Of a stretch of 42,915 nt of DNA, positions 1 through 7,461 are shown in pieces (positions within the stretch are counted from its first letter, which is position 1; every line of letters starts with the position of its first letter). The stretch comes from an uncultured Pelagibacteraceae bacterium. GTDB lineage: Bacteria > Pseudomonadota > Alphaproteobacteria > Pelagibacterales > Pelagibacteraceae. The position numbers and the translations under genes were made by a program. The stretch lies in the NCBI GenBank assembly GCA_902571525.1, contig CACGCL010000009.1:1-42915 (forward strand), given 5' to 3'. A model generated the notes under the pieces. The model was not told the DNA's origin. It saw nothing but the letters and a program-made list of their open reading frames with translations, and did no database searches.

Positions 1-65
1 AACTTGAAGTAAATAATCAAACTGGTTCAAAGATTAAAGAAATTAAGGAGTATACAAGTTATTAA
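1..65 (+). CDS. 3' end of an unidentified gene (partial)
   Basis: The third forward frame is open from the window edge to a TAA at 63-65 and would encode about 20 residues ending in KEIKEYTSY; the other two forward frames stop within the first 12 bases. The stop would overlap the stop of the convergent permease gene by two bases, a packing style seen elsewhere in this window. Too little is visible to name a product, and it could be a chance open frame. Confidence 0.35.
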   Translation, partial: LEVNNQTGSKIKEIKEYTSY

Positions 66-733
66 TAACTATACTTTTTCTCAAGATATCTAATAAAATT
101 ATGAACAATGAAGGTCATAAATAAATAAATTCCACCAGCCACTATAAAAACCTCTATTGGTTTAAAAGTTGTAGAAATTATATATTTTGCAACTCCAGTT
201 AAATCCATAAGAGTAACAGTGCTTGCTAATGAACTTCCTTTAAGCATTAATATAATCTCGTTTCCATAAGCTGGTAATGATTGCCTTATAGCAATAGGTA
301 TTTGAATTTTATAAAATATAATTTTTTTAGAAATACCAAGACTGTTTCCAGCTTCTAGGAAACCCTTGTTTATTGTCTCAAATGCTGATCTTAAAATTTC
401 AGATGTATAAGCACCCGTGTTAAGAGAAAAAGCAATTATTGCACACCAGTAGGGTTCTTTTAAAATAATCCATAAAAAAGAAGATCTTAAAAATTCTATC
501 TGTCCTAATCCAAAGTATATAATAAATATTTGAACTAAAAGAGGAGTGCCTCTAAATATGTACGAATAAAAATAAGAAAATTTATTTAAAAATATATTTT
601 TATTTAATCTGAGAATTGCAAAAAAGAGTCCAAGTATAAGTCCAAATATAAGTGATAGAGACAACAATTTTAAAGTTACTAAGGTTGCATTTAAAAGCTT
701 TGGGAAACTACTTGCCATCAAATCTAAATCCAT
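62..733 (-). CDS. polar amino acid ABC transporter permease (HisM/ArtM type)
   Basis: A 223-residue inner-membrane permease subunit of a polar/basic amino-acid ABC importer. Several hydrophobic segments are visible, and the cytoplasmic EAA loop reads EAGNSLGISKK followed by IQIPIAIRQSLPAYGNE at about residues 141-167, the signature that docks the ATPase. The N-terminal TLKLLSLSLIFGLILG and the segment YIFRGTPLLVQIF (about 58-70) are typical of the HisM/GlnP family. It is the last gene of a minus-strand run and touches the preceding permease gene (stop and start meet at 733). No ATPase gene for this importer lies in the window, so that subunit must be encoded elsewhere. Confidence 0.93.
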   Translation of the reverse strand: MDLDLMASSFPKLLNATLVTLKLLSLSLIFGLILGLFFAILRLNKNIFLNKFSYFYSYIFRGTPLLVQIFIIYFGLGQIEFLRSSFLWIILKEPYWCAIIAFSLNTGAYTSEILRSAFETINKGFLEAGNSLGISKKIIFYKIQIPIAIRQSLPAYGNEIILMLKGSSLASTVTLMDLTGVAKYIISTTFKPIEVFIVAGGIYLFMTFIVHNFIRYLEKKYSY

Positions 734-1425
734 TAGTAGCCTTTCCTGTATTTAATTTCTAATTTATTTATCAATTTCATACTTAGAAAAGTTAATAGTA
801 AATATATAACCGCTGCAAAAGAGTAAAAGAATAATGGATCTCTTGTAGATCCAGCCGCAATATAAGACTGTCTCATAACTTCAACTAAACCAGTAACCGA
901 TATTAATGAAGTATCCTTTAAAGTAATTTGCCAAACATTACTCAAATTAGGGATAGCAAGTCTTAACATTTGGGGCATTATTACTTTAAAAAAGTGAACC
1001 GGTTTTTTTAAACCTAAAACTTTTGAGGCTTCAAATTGACCTTTGTCAATTGATTGAATGGCACCTCTAAAAACTTCTGTTGAATATGCTCCTGAAATAA
1101 TTCCTATTGCAAATGAGCCAGTTATGAATGCATTTATTTCAATATATTTGTTATATCCAAAAATTGAAGCAACATACATAACTGCACCACTCCCACCAAA
1201 GAATAATAAATAAATTACTAATAATTCCGGCACACCTCTAATTATTGTTGTGTAAGAATTACCAATAAAGTTTAAAACTTTATTTTTGGATAATTTGAGT
1301 GGAGTAAAAATTAAAGCAAAACAAAAACCTATTATCATAGCTGTTATTGAAACAGCAATTGTCATTAGTGTTGCGAAAAATAATTCGTCACCCCAACCAG
1401 TATTTCCAAATGCTAAGAGATCCAT
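733..1425 (-). CDS. polar amino acid ABC transporter permease (HisQ/ArtQ type)
   Basis: A 230-residue second permease of the same importer. It carries the family segment TTIIRGVPELLVIYLLFFGG (about 59-78) and an EAA loop EASKVLGLKK then MPQMLRLAIPNLSN (about 131-162). Together with the adjacent permease it would form the heterodimeric membrane channel typical of HisQM-class systems. It follows the binding-protein gene after a 43-base gap that contains an imperfect stem-loop, a common arrangement in which binding-protein mRNA outlasts permease mRNA. The ATG start is followed at once by a conserved-looking N-terminus (MDLLAFGNTGWGDEL), so the start is believable. Confidence 0.93.
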   Translation of the reverse strand: MDLLAFGNTGWGDELFFATLMTIAVSITAMIIGFCFALIFTPLKLSKNKVLNFIGNSYTTIIRGVPELLVIYLLFFGGSGAVMYVASIFGYNKYIEINAFITGSFAIGIISGAYSTEVFRGAIQSIDKGQFEASKVLGLKKPVHFFKVIMPQMLRLAIPNLSNVWQITLKDTSLISVTGLVEVMRQSYIAAGSTRDPLFFYSFAAVIYLLLTFLSMKLINKLEIKYRKGY

Positions 1426-1431
1426 ATTGAG

Positions 1432-1456
1432 TGGCGACTATATAATATAGCCGCCA
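1432..1456 (-). promoter_or_regulatory. imperfect stem-loop between binding-protein and permease genes
   Basis: Two 11-base arms (1432-1442 and 1446-1456) pair with one A-C mismatch and a 3-base loop. It lies in the 43-base gap after the binding-protein stop. There is no T-run on its downstream side in the direction of transcription, so it is not an intrinsic terminator. A role in mRNA stabilisation or processing, giving more binding protein than permease, is inferred. Confidence 0.4.
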
Positions 1457-1468
1457 ATCATTAAATAT

Positions 1469-2296
1469 TTACATTGAAGCGTCGAAACCAAACCATTTAT
1501 TTGCAATTCGGCTTATGTCTCCATTTTTTCTAGCTTTATTAATCGCGCTGTTAAATGCTTTTAATAGTTCAGTGTCATCTTTTCTAATTCCAACACCTAC
1601 ACCATTTCCGAAAGCACCACCTGAGAAAGTAGGTCCAACAAGTGCGACTGGTTTTCCAGATTTCTCTGCATAATCAGTAAAAGCAACAGCAGCAGCAAGA
1701 GCCACATCGCATCTACCAGATGCTAAATCTAAATTAACCTCATCTTGAGTTTTGTAAGTTCTTACTTTTACTTTGCCTACATCACCAGACTCTAGAAAGT
1801 TTTGGTGAATAGTGGCTGTTTGCACACAAACAGTTTTACCAGCCAAAGCTCCTGTAATAGTTTTTAAATCTTTTTTTACTGTTCCAGACTTGTTAGTAAG
1901 ATTTATACCTTCAGAAGTTTGCATACCTTCTAAGTTTGAACCTTTCATTACAGCTAATGAAGCTACTTCATCTGCATAACCTTGTGAAAAATTTATAGCT
2001 TTTTTTCTTTCATCAGTAATTGACATTCCTGCCATTATTGCATCAAATTTTCTCATTATTAAAGCAGGTATCATACCATCCCAATCTTGCTCAACAATTT
2101 CACACTGTTGTCCAATGTATCTACAAAGTGTCCATGCTAACTCAACTTCAAATCCAATTAACTTACCCGAAGCATCTTTAGAATTCCATGGTGGATAAGC
2201 ACCCTCGGTACCAATTCTTATTTTATCAGCATTAGCAGATATTGATAAAAATAAAGTTATCAATATTCCTAAGCTAAATCTTTTAATCACATTCAT
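1469..2296 (-). CDS. basic/polar amino acid ABC transporter periplasmic binding protein
   Basis: A 275-residue solute-binding protein of the HisJ/ArgT/ArtJ cluster. Residues 1-23 form a signal peptide ending ISANA. The mature start KIRIGTEGAYPPWN, the segment GFEVELAWTLCRYIG and the ligand-loop stretch MIPALIMRKFDAIMAGMSIT are hallmarks of type II binding proteins for lysine/arginine/ornithine/histidine. The C-terminus INKARKNGDISRIANKWFG is also typical. A strong Shine-Dalgarno (GGAGG, complement of 2301-2305) sits 4-8 bases before the start, unlike most genes here, which suggests high expression. Its place directly after speD-speE suggests that a basic amino acid feeding polyamine synthesis could be the ligand; the ligand itself cannot be read from sequence. 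Confidence 0.93.
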   Translation of the reverse strand: MNVIKRFSLGILITLFLSISANADKIRIGTEGAYPPWNSKDASGKLIGFEVELAWTLCRYIGQQCEIVEQDWDGMIPALIMRKFDAIMAGMSITDERKKAINFSQGYADEVASLAVMKGSNLEGMQTSEGINLTNKSGTVKKDLKTITGALAGKTVCVQTATIHQNFLESGDVGKVKVRTYKTQDEVNLDLASGRCDVALAAAVAFTDYAEKSGKPVALVGPTFSGGAFGNGVGVGIRKDDTELLKAFNSAINKARKNGDISRIANKWFGFDASM

Positions 2297-2300
2297 ATTT

Positions 2301-2305
2301 CCTCC
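2301..2305 (-). promoter_or_regulatory. strong ribosome binding site of binding-protein gene
   Basis: GGAGG on the minus strand, four bases before the ATG at 2296. It supports that start and marks a translation boost inside the operon. Confidence 0.65.
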
Positions 2306-2353
2306 AAATATATAAATACAATTATTTCACAAATTTTTTGATTAAAAAAGAGA

Positions 2354-3394
2354 TTATTTATTTAATGATGATGCAAAATTCCAAGAACAATCGAAACTTG
2401 GTATATAAATTCTATCTAGAGAAGAATTACCAAAACTTTTTCTAAATAAATTTAACCATTTTTCTACTTGTTTTGGTTTTTTGTCTTGGCTACCAACTTG
2501 AGCTGTAATTGTACCGTTAGGTTTTAAAATTCTTTTTAGTGATTTGATATTTTTAGCTGCTAAATCAATACAATATTGATCATCATTTAAATCTACAAAA
2601 ATTTTGTCATATTTATTATCTTCAACTTTTTTTATACTTTCAAATGCATCACCCCAAACACATTTAACAGAGTTTTTTTTTGTAGCTTTTTGTCCAACTT
2701 TACCCAAATGTTTTTCACATACATCAACTACTTGTGGGTCAAGTTCATACCAATCAATATAGTTAAAACCTTGGTTTATACATTCCCTGGCAACTCCTCC
2801 ATCACCGCCACCAATTATAGCTGAATTACTTTTTTCCGAATTTAGTTTTAATCCAGAATTTACAAAAGTTGAGCTATAAAGATGTTCATCTTTCTCTGCT
2901 ACTTGTAATTCATTATCTATAAATAGAGCTTTACCAAATTGCTCTAAATCTAAAATTTGAATATGTTGACCAACTTTTGAAGTAAAATCTTCAAGAATAT
3001 TTTTAACCATGTAATACTTCTTAAGTCCTGGAGAGCTATAGATGTCATCGTAATAATCGACAGTATCTCTATTAAATTCTTTTTTAATAATTCTTGTATG
3101 CTTAATTTCTTTTTTTATTACATCTAATGCAACAGATGGGGATACCTTGCCACAAGTAAAAAAATCAAAACTTATAATTTCCTTTTCAGGAAATGTATGA
3201 AAACTAATATGAGACTCTGCTAGTAGTGCTACTAAAGTAAAACCTTGAGGCTCAAATTTATATTTTGAAATTTCTAGAACTACTACTTTTGCTTTCTTTG
3301 CAATTTTGTATACTAATTTCTCGTAAAATTTTGTATCGTACTCTTTTTGAGTTCCAATAATATCAAAAGTGACGTGCTCCCCTACTTTCGTCAT
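2354..3394 (-). CDS. bifunctional S-adenosylmethionine decarboxylase - spermidine synthase fusion
   Basis: A 346-residue fusion of two polyamine enzymes. Residues 1-105 are a prokaryotic AdoMet decarboxylase (SpeD): LLAESHISFHTFPE (57-70) holds the self-cleavage Glu60-Ser61 and proton donor His66, and FFTCG holds Cys81, so every catalytic residue of the class 1B family is present. Residues from about 118 are an aminopropyltransferase (SpeE): GGGDGG at 195-200 binds decarboxylated AdoMet, with ELDPQVVDV following and VDLNDD at 267-272 supplying the acidic residues. Self-cleavage would leave the pyruvoyl chain joined to SpeE, giving a channel-like hand-over of decarboxylated AdoMet. By-product MTA is handled by the three genes immediately upstream, with gaps of 5 nt or overlaps of 4 nt. 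SpeD-SpeE fusions are known in some bacteria; separate genes are more usual. Confidence 0.93.
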   Translation of the reverse strand: MTKVGEHVTFDIIGTQKEYDTKFYEKLVYKIAKKAKVVVLEISKYKFEPQGFTLVALLAESHISFHTFPEKEIISFDFFTCGKVSPSVALDVIKKEIKHTRIIKKEFNRDTVDYYDDIYSSPGLKKYYMVKNILEDFTSKVGQHIQILDLEQFGKALFIDNELQVAEKDEHLYSSTFVNSGLKLNSEKSNSAIIGGGDGGVARECINQGFNYIDWYELDPQVVDVCEKHLGKVGQKATKKNSVKCVWGDAFESIKKVEDNKYDKIFVDLNDDQYCIDLAAKNIKSLKRILKPNGTITAQVGSQDKKPKQVEKWLNLFRKSFGNSSLDRIYIPSFDCSWNFASSLNK

Positions 3395-3399
3395 AAAAA

Positions 3400-4047
3400 T
3401 TATCCTTTTTTATAATTTTTTACTTTTTCTAATATTGCATCCATCTCACTTGATGAAAGAATCTTAGGATCTCCTAACCTTATTGTATTTATGTATTGAT
3501 GACAAATATTTTCTAGTTCCTCAGCCAACTCAAAAGCACTTTCTAAATTATCTCCAAATGCAACTTGTCCATGATTTGACATTAGACACGCCTTTCTATT
3601 TTCTAATGCACAAATAATATTATCAGACAGTTCTTGTGTACCAAAAGTTGCGTACTTAGCACATTTGATACTATCGCCACCCGCTAAAGCTATCATGTAA
3701 TGAAAAGCAGGGATATCTTTACCATGAGCTGATACAGCTGATGCGTGTGGAGAATGTGCATGAACTATTGCTTTTGCATCTGGTTTTTTCAAATAAATAT
3801 CTTTATGAAATCTCCATTCAGACGATGGTTTTAAGTTTGTGTCATGATTTCCATTGTTAGATACAAAAACTATATCCTCCTCTTTGAGTGTATCGTATTT
3901 TTTTCCAGAAGGAGTTATTAAAAACCCCTCGTCATTATTTTCGATACTTTTTACAGAGATATTTCCAGATCTTAAAGGAGATAAGTTCGTAGTATTAAGT
4001 TTAATTGAATATTTAATTACTTCTTTTCTTTTTTCTAAATTTTTCAT
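3400..4047 (-). CDS. class II aldolase, probable 5-methylthioribulose-1-phosphate aldolase (Ald2-like)
   Basis: A 215-residue zinc class II aldolase with strong visible likeness to E. coli FucA: SSEWRFH with the catalytic acid Glu77, zinc ligands His96 and His98 in VHAHSPH and His159 in SNHG, and IPAFHYMIALAGG followed by CAKYATFGTQELSDNI. It sits between mtnA and speD-speE, overlapping mtnA by 4 nt. In the MTA/DHAP shunt an aldolase of this family cleaves methylthioribulose-1-phosphate to dihydroxyacetone phosphate and methylthioacetaldehyde. The classical alternative is MtnB dehydratase, another class II fold member, but FucA-like motifs dominate and no mtnC, mtnD or MtnK/E-type genes follow. 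The substrate is inferred from context; the fold and zinc site are clear. Confidence 0.82.
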   Translation of the reverse strand: MKNLEKRKEVIKYSIKLNTTNLSPLRSGNISVKSIENNDEGFLITPSGKKYDTLKEEDIVFVSNNGNHDTNLKPSSEWRFHKDIYLKKPDAKAIVHAHSPHASAVSAHGKDIPAFHYMIALAGGDSIKCAKYATFGTQELSDNIICALENRKACLMSNHGQVAFGDNLESAFELAEELENICHQYINTIRLGDPKILSSSEMDAILEKVKNYKKG

Positions 4048-5114
4048 TTGAATAGTTTTTTTAATCCCTCTGTAGATGCTTCACAAATACCTTTTTCAGT
4101 AATTAATCCAGTCACATATTTTGCAGGTGTAACATCAAATGCTAAATTCATTGCTTTACTTTTTTTTGGGTATATTTGTATTTTTTTAATTTTTCCCTCA
4201 TCATCAAAACCTTCTACATGAGATAGTTCCTCAGAATTTCTTTCCTCAATAGGAATTTCTTTGTGATCTTCTGTATTCCAATCAATCGTCGAGCTTGGAA
4301 GAGCTACATAAAAAGGAATATCATTATCATGTGCAGCTAATGCTTTTAAATAAGTTCCAACTTTGTTGCAAACATCACCGTTTGCTAAAGTTCTATCAGT
4401 CCCAACAATACACATGTCCACTTCCCCTCTTTGCATTAAAATACCGCCGGTATTGTCTGCAATGATTGTATTATTAATTCCTTCCTCGTTTAATTCGTAA
4501 GAAGTAAGATTTGCACCTTGATTTCTTGGTCTAGTCTCATCTGCCCAAACATGAACTGGGATACCTTTTTTATGTGCATGATATATTGGAGAAGTTGCTG
4601 TTCCCCAATTAATAGTTGCAAGCCATCCTGCATTGCAATGTGTAAGAATATTTACTATATCCTTTTTTTTATTATAAATATTCTCAATTATTTTAAGACC
4701 ATTTAAACCAATATTCTCACAAAACCTAATATCTTCATCACAAATTTCTTTTGCCTCGTTAACAGCTATATCTAAAATTTTATCACTACTAACTCCTGAT
4801 ATTTTCTTCATCATCCGATCAACTGCCCATTTTAGATTTATTGCTGTGGGTCTTGAACTAAATAAATCTTCAGCAGATTTCTTTAAAAATGATTTATCGT
4901 TATTTTCAATAATTGCTAAAACCAATCCATAAGCTGCAGTAGCTCCTATTAAAGGTGCACCTCTTACTTCCATTACTTTTATTGCATTAATTGCATCTTT
5001 AACTGTTTTTAGATCCTTAATTATAAATTGATATGGAAGTTTTGTTTGATCAATAATCTTAACAAGATTATTCTCAAACCAAATAGTACGATATTCTTTT
5101 CCATCTATTTTCAT
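4044..5114 (-). CDS. mtnA: S-methyl-5-thioribose-1-phosphate isomerase
   Basis: A 356-residue cytoplasmic enzyme converting methylthioribose-1-phosphate to methylthioribulose-1-phosphate, the second step of MTA salvage. EVRGAPLIGATAAYG (49-63) is the phosphate-binding signature of the MtnA/eIF2B-like family. The catalytic pair is present as Cys160 (LTHCNAGWLAT) and Asp240 (VGTDRTLANGDV), and DETRPRNQGANLT spans 192-204. Its length is within the family norm of about 350. It overlaps mtnP by 4 nt upstream and the aldolase by 4 nt downstream, so the three are almost certainly translationally coupled. Confidence 0.96.
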   Translation of the reverse strand: MKIDGKEYRTIWFENNLVKIIDQTKLPYQFIIKDLKTVKDAINAIKVMEVRGAPLIGATAAYGLVLAIIENNDKSFLKKSAEDLFSSRPTAINLKWAVDRMMKKISGVSSDKILDIAVNEAKEICDEDIRFCENIGLNGLKIIENIYNKKKDIVNILTHCNAGWLATINWGTATSPIYHAHKKGIPVHVWADETRPRNQGANLTSYELNEEGINNTIIADNTGGILMQRGEVDMCIVGTDRTLANGDVCNKVGTYLKALAAHDNDIPFYVALPSSTIDWNTEDHKEIPIEERNSEELSHVEGFDDEGKIKKIQIYPKKSKAMNLAFDVTPAKYVTGLITEKGICEASTEGLKKLFK

Positions 5115-5983
5115 TTATTTAAAACTCTACCCGCAACTGTTTTTAGTTTATATTTTGTTTTTTGTGTTCTTTTTTCAGGTGCTGTTATAATAGCCACATC
5201 TAAACAGTTATTAGTTGGATCCTTCGGATCAATATGTTTTTCAAAATTTTCTATGATATTTTTAATCATATTTTTTGCTTTAGCAGCATTACCTAAAAGA
5301 ACTTTTATTACTTGTTGAACGTCGACGTTTTCATGATCAGGGTGCCAACAGTCATAATCTGTCACCATTGAAACTGATGCGTATCTTATCTCAGCTTCTC
5401 TAGCTAATTTTGCTTCAGGCATATTAGTCATTCCAATAACATCTGCTTTCCAAGACCTGTATAAATTAGATTCTGCTAAAGTTGAAAATTGAGGTCCTTC
5501 CATAACTACGTAAGTTCCACCTCTTTGATAATTAATATTTTCTTTTTTTATAGCTTCTTCACATGCGTTCATTAATCCATTTGAAGTTGGGTGAGCCATA
5601 GATACATGGGCTACTATTTCATCATCAAAAAATGTTTTGTTTCTTGCAAAAGTTCTATCGATAAATTGGTCTATTATTACAAATTTTCCTGGAGGCAGTT
5701 CTTCCTTTAATGATCCAACTGCTGATACTGAAATTATATCGGTAACCTCTAATTGTTTAAGAGCATCAATGTTAGCTCTAAAATTAATTTTAGATGGATT
5801 TATAAAGTGACCTCTGCCATGTCTTGGTAAAAAATAAACTTCTTTTTGGTTATAATTAGTTTTTAATATTTGATCTGACGGATTTCCCCATGGAGTTTTA
5901 ATATCTAACAATTCTCTATTTTTAAATTCTTCAACATCATACAAGCCGCTTCCACCTATAATTGCCAATTTATTGTTTGCCAT
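5111..5983 (-). CDS. mtnP: S-methyl-5'-thioadenosine phosphorylase
   Basis: A 290-residue purine-nucleoside-phosphorylase-family enzyme that splits MTA with phosphate into adenine and methylthioribose-1-phosphate. Signatures in order: GGSGLYD (10-16), RHGRGH phosphate loop (54-59), MEGPQFST (161-168), IGMTNMPEA (183-191) and VTDYDCWH (207-214). It heads the minus-strand polyamine/MTA operon; the divergent apt begins 41 bases away and would use the adenine this enzyme releases. Family members may instead use inosine or adenosine, but the mtnA neighbour and the NMPEA/TDYDCWH pattern favour MTA. Confidence 0.95.
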   Translation of the reverse strand: MANNKLAIIGGSGLYDVEEFKNRELLDIKTPWGNPSDQILKTNYNQKEVYFLPRHGRGHFINPSKINFRANIDALKQLEVTDIISVSAVGSLKEELPPGKFVIIDQFIDRTFARNKTFFDDEIVAHVSMAHPTSNGLMNACEEAIKKENINYQRGGTYVVMEGPQFSTLAESNLYRSWKADVIGMTNMPEAKLAREAEIRYASVSMVTDYDCWHPDHENVDVQQVIKVLLGNAAKAKNMIKNIIENFEKHIDPKDPTNNCLDVAIITAPEKRTQKTKYKLKTVAGRVLNK

Positions 5984-6024
5984 ATATAAAAGATAGTTTA
6001 TTTAATAATATAACGCAAATTTTA

Positions 6025-6552
6025 ATGGATTTAAAAAAATTTATAAGGTCGATACCTGATTATCCAAAAAAAGGTATTTTGTTTAGAGACATCACAACTT
6101 TAATTAAAGACGAGAGAGCATTTGAAGAGACGATTAATCAAATAGTTGAACGATCAAAAAAATTTAATTTTTCAAAAATTGCTGCAATTGAATCTAGAGG
6201 TTTTGTATTCGCTTCAGCTGTGTCTTATATTCTCAAAAAACCCTTTGTTATGTTAAGAAAAAAAAATAAGTTACCTGCCGAAACTCACTCTGTTGATTTT
6301 GAATTAGAGTATGGAAAAGCCACAATTGAAGTACATAAAGATTCAATAAATCAAGGGGAGTCTGTATTAATTATCGACGATTTAATAGCCACTGGAGGTA
6401 CAGCTGAGGCGGCCGCTAAATTAATTGATTTTTCAAAAGGATCGGTTGCTGGATTTATTTTCGTTATAAATCTTTTTGACTTACAAGGATCAGATAAATT
6501 AATTAACTTAGGACATAAAGTTGAAAATTTAATTAATTTTCCGGGGCACTAA
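6025..6552 (+). CDS. apt: adenine phosphoribosyltransferase
   Basis: A 175-residue enzyme making AMP from adenine and PRPP. PDYPKKGILFRDITTLIKD (about 10-28) is the Apt N-terminal signature, ESRGFVFA the middle motif and VLIIDDLIATGGTAEAAAKL the PRPP loop. The open frame extends upstream to 5962, but that would run through the divergent mtnP start; ATG at 6025 gives the usual Apt length and the expected N-terminus MDLKKFIRSIPDYP. It diverges from mtnP, so the 5984-6024 gap must hold both promoters. Its stop overlaps the stop of the converging glycosyltransferase gene by two bases. Function in this setting: closing the adenine branch of MTA salvage. Confidence 0.96.
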   Translation: MDLKKFIRSIPDYPKKGILFRDITTLIKDERAFEETINQIVERSKKFNFSKIAAIESRGFVFASAVSYILKKPFVMLRKKNKLPAETHSVDFELEYGKATIEVHKDSINQGESVLIIDDLIATGGTAEAAAKLIDFSKGSVAGFIFVINLFDLQGSDKLINLGHKVENLINFPGH

Positions 6553-7451
6553 TACTCAATTCTATAAAAAGATTTCTTTCCAAGAATTGCATTAAATAAT
6601 CCCAAAAAACTATATTTATTCAAATTAAATAGCTCATCATTCGATTTTATTTTAAAGATTATCATAAGTATTAAAAATTTCACTAATTTATAGGTACATT
6701 TTTTATGAGCATGTAAAGTACCATAATTTTTTTTATAAAAATAAAATTCTGACCATCTCCAATGCCAGCTTCTAAATTTAACTGCTGCACTTTTAAGTTC
6801 AGGTATTACATTAATAGAACTACTATTACCAATATGTTTGATAAAAAGAATCTTGCTAGATAATATTTTTTTTCCAATTTTACTTAACCTTTTGCAAAGG
6901 TCAAAATCTTCAAAATAAATAAATATATTTTCATCAAAAACAACTTTGTCTGTAAATTGGTTTAGATTAATGACTATTGCACATCCTATTATCCAATCTA
7001 CCTCAATTAAGGTATTGTTAAATTTTTTCTCTGTGTTGTTTTTTTTAAAATAACCATAAGATGAGTGTCCTGTTTTATTAACATCTTCTTTATAAAAATT
7101 GACACCTAAAATAGTAAAATCTAAATCACTTTCTAAATAAATTTCTAATTTTTCAAAAAATTTTTTATCACAAATTGTGTCAGGACTTAAAGCTAAAGCA
7201 AATTTTGTATTAATAATTTTAAAACCAAAATTATTACCCCCTCCAAATCCTAAATTACTCCCAGTACACTTAATGGACAAATTTGAGAATTTATCTAAAA
7301 ATTCATTTTCATTTTCAAATTTATTTGAATTTTCTACAATCAAAACGTTTACCCTTTCGTCTATAGAATTAAGACAGTTAATCAAAATATCTCGATTAGT
7401 TTTGTAAGTAAGAATAACTATTGTAAGCTCTGAAAGAAAATTATTATTCAT
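6549..7451 (-). CDS. family 2 glycosyltransferase (rhamnosyltransferase-like)
   Basis: A 300-residue GT-A fold glycosyltransferase. The N-terminus LTIVILTYKTNRDILINCLNS begins the nucleotide-binding fold; GSNLGFGGGNN (about 84-94) and ALSPDT (metal-binding region where DXD normally sits) follow, with EDFDLCKRL near residue 187 as the acceptor/catalytic region. This is the pattern of WbbL-like enzymes that transfer rhamnose or related deoxysugars. It is the downstream partner of a second copy with the same layout 10 bases away; both end in an R(S/N)WHW.WS.FYF motif. The acceptor and donor sugars cannot be read, but the adjacent dTDP-sugar genes suggest a dTDP-deoxyhexose donor. Confidence 0.85.
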   Translation of the reverse strand: MNNNFLSELTIVILTYKTNRDILINCLNSIDERVNVLIVENSNKFENENEFLDKFSNLSIKCTGSNLGFGGGNNFGFKIINTKFALALSPDTICDKKFFEKLEIYLESDLDFTILGVNFYKEDVNKTGHSSYGYFKKNNTEKKFNNTLIEVDWIIGCAIVINLNQFTDKVVFDENIFIYFEDFDLCKRLSKIGKKILSSKILFIKHIGNSSSINVIPELKSAAVKFRSWHWRWSEFYFYKKNYGTLHAHKKCTYKLVKFLILMIIFKIKSNDELFNLNKYSFLGLFNAILGKKSFYRIEY

Positions 7452-7461
7452 TTAAATATCT

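Noticed and set aside
1432..1456. Intrinsic terminator after the amino-acid binding-protein gene.
   Set aside because: The stem-loop has a mismatch and no T-run on the downstream side on the minus strand.
3400..4047. Naming the class II aldolase mtnB.
   Set aside because: The SSEWRFH and AGG...YATFGT motifs are FucA-like, and later Mtn enzymes are absent, so aldolase is favoured. MtnB is kept only as an alternative.
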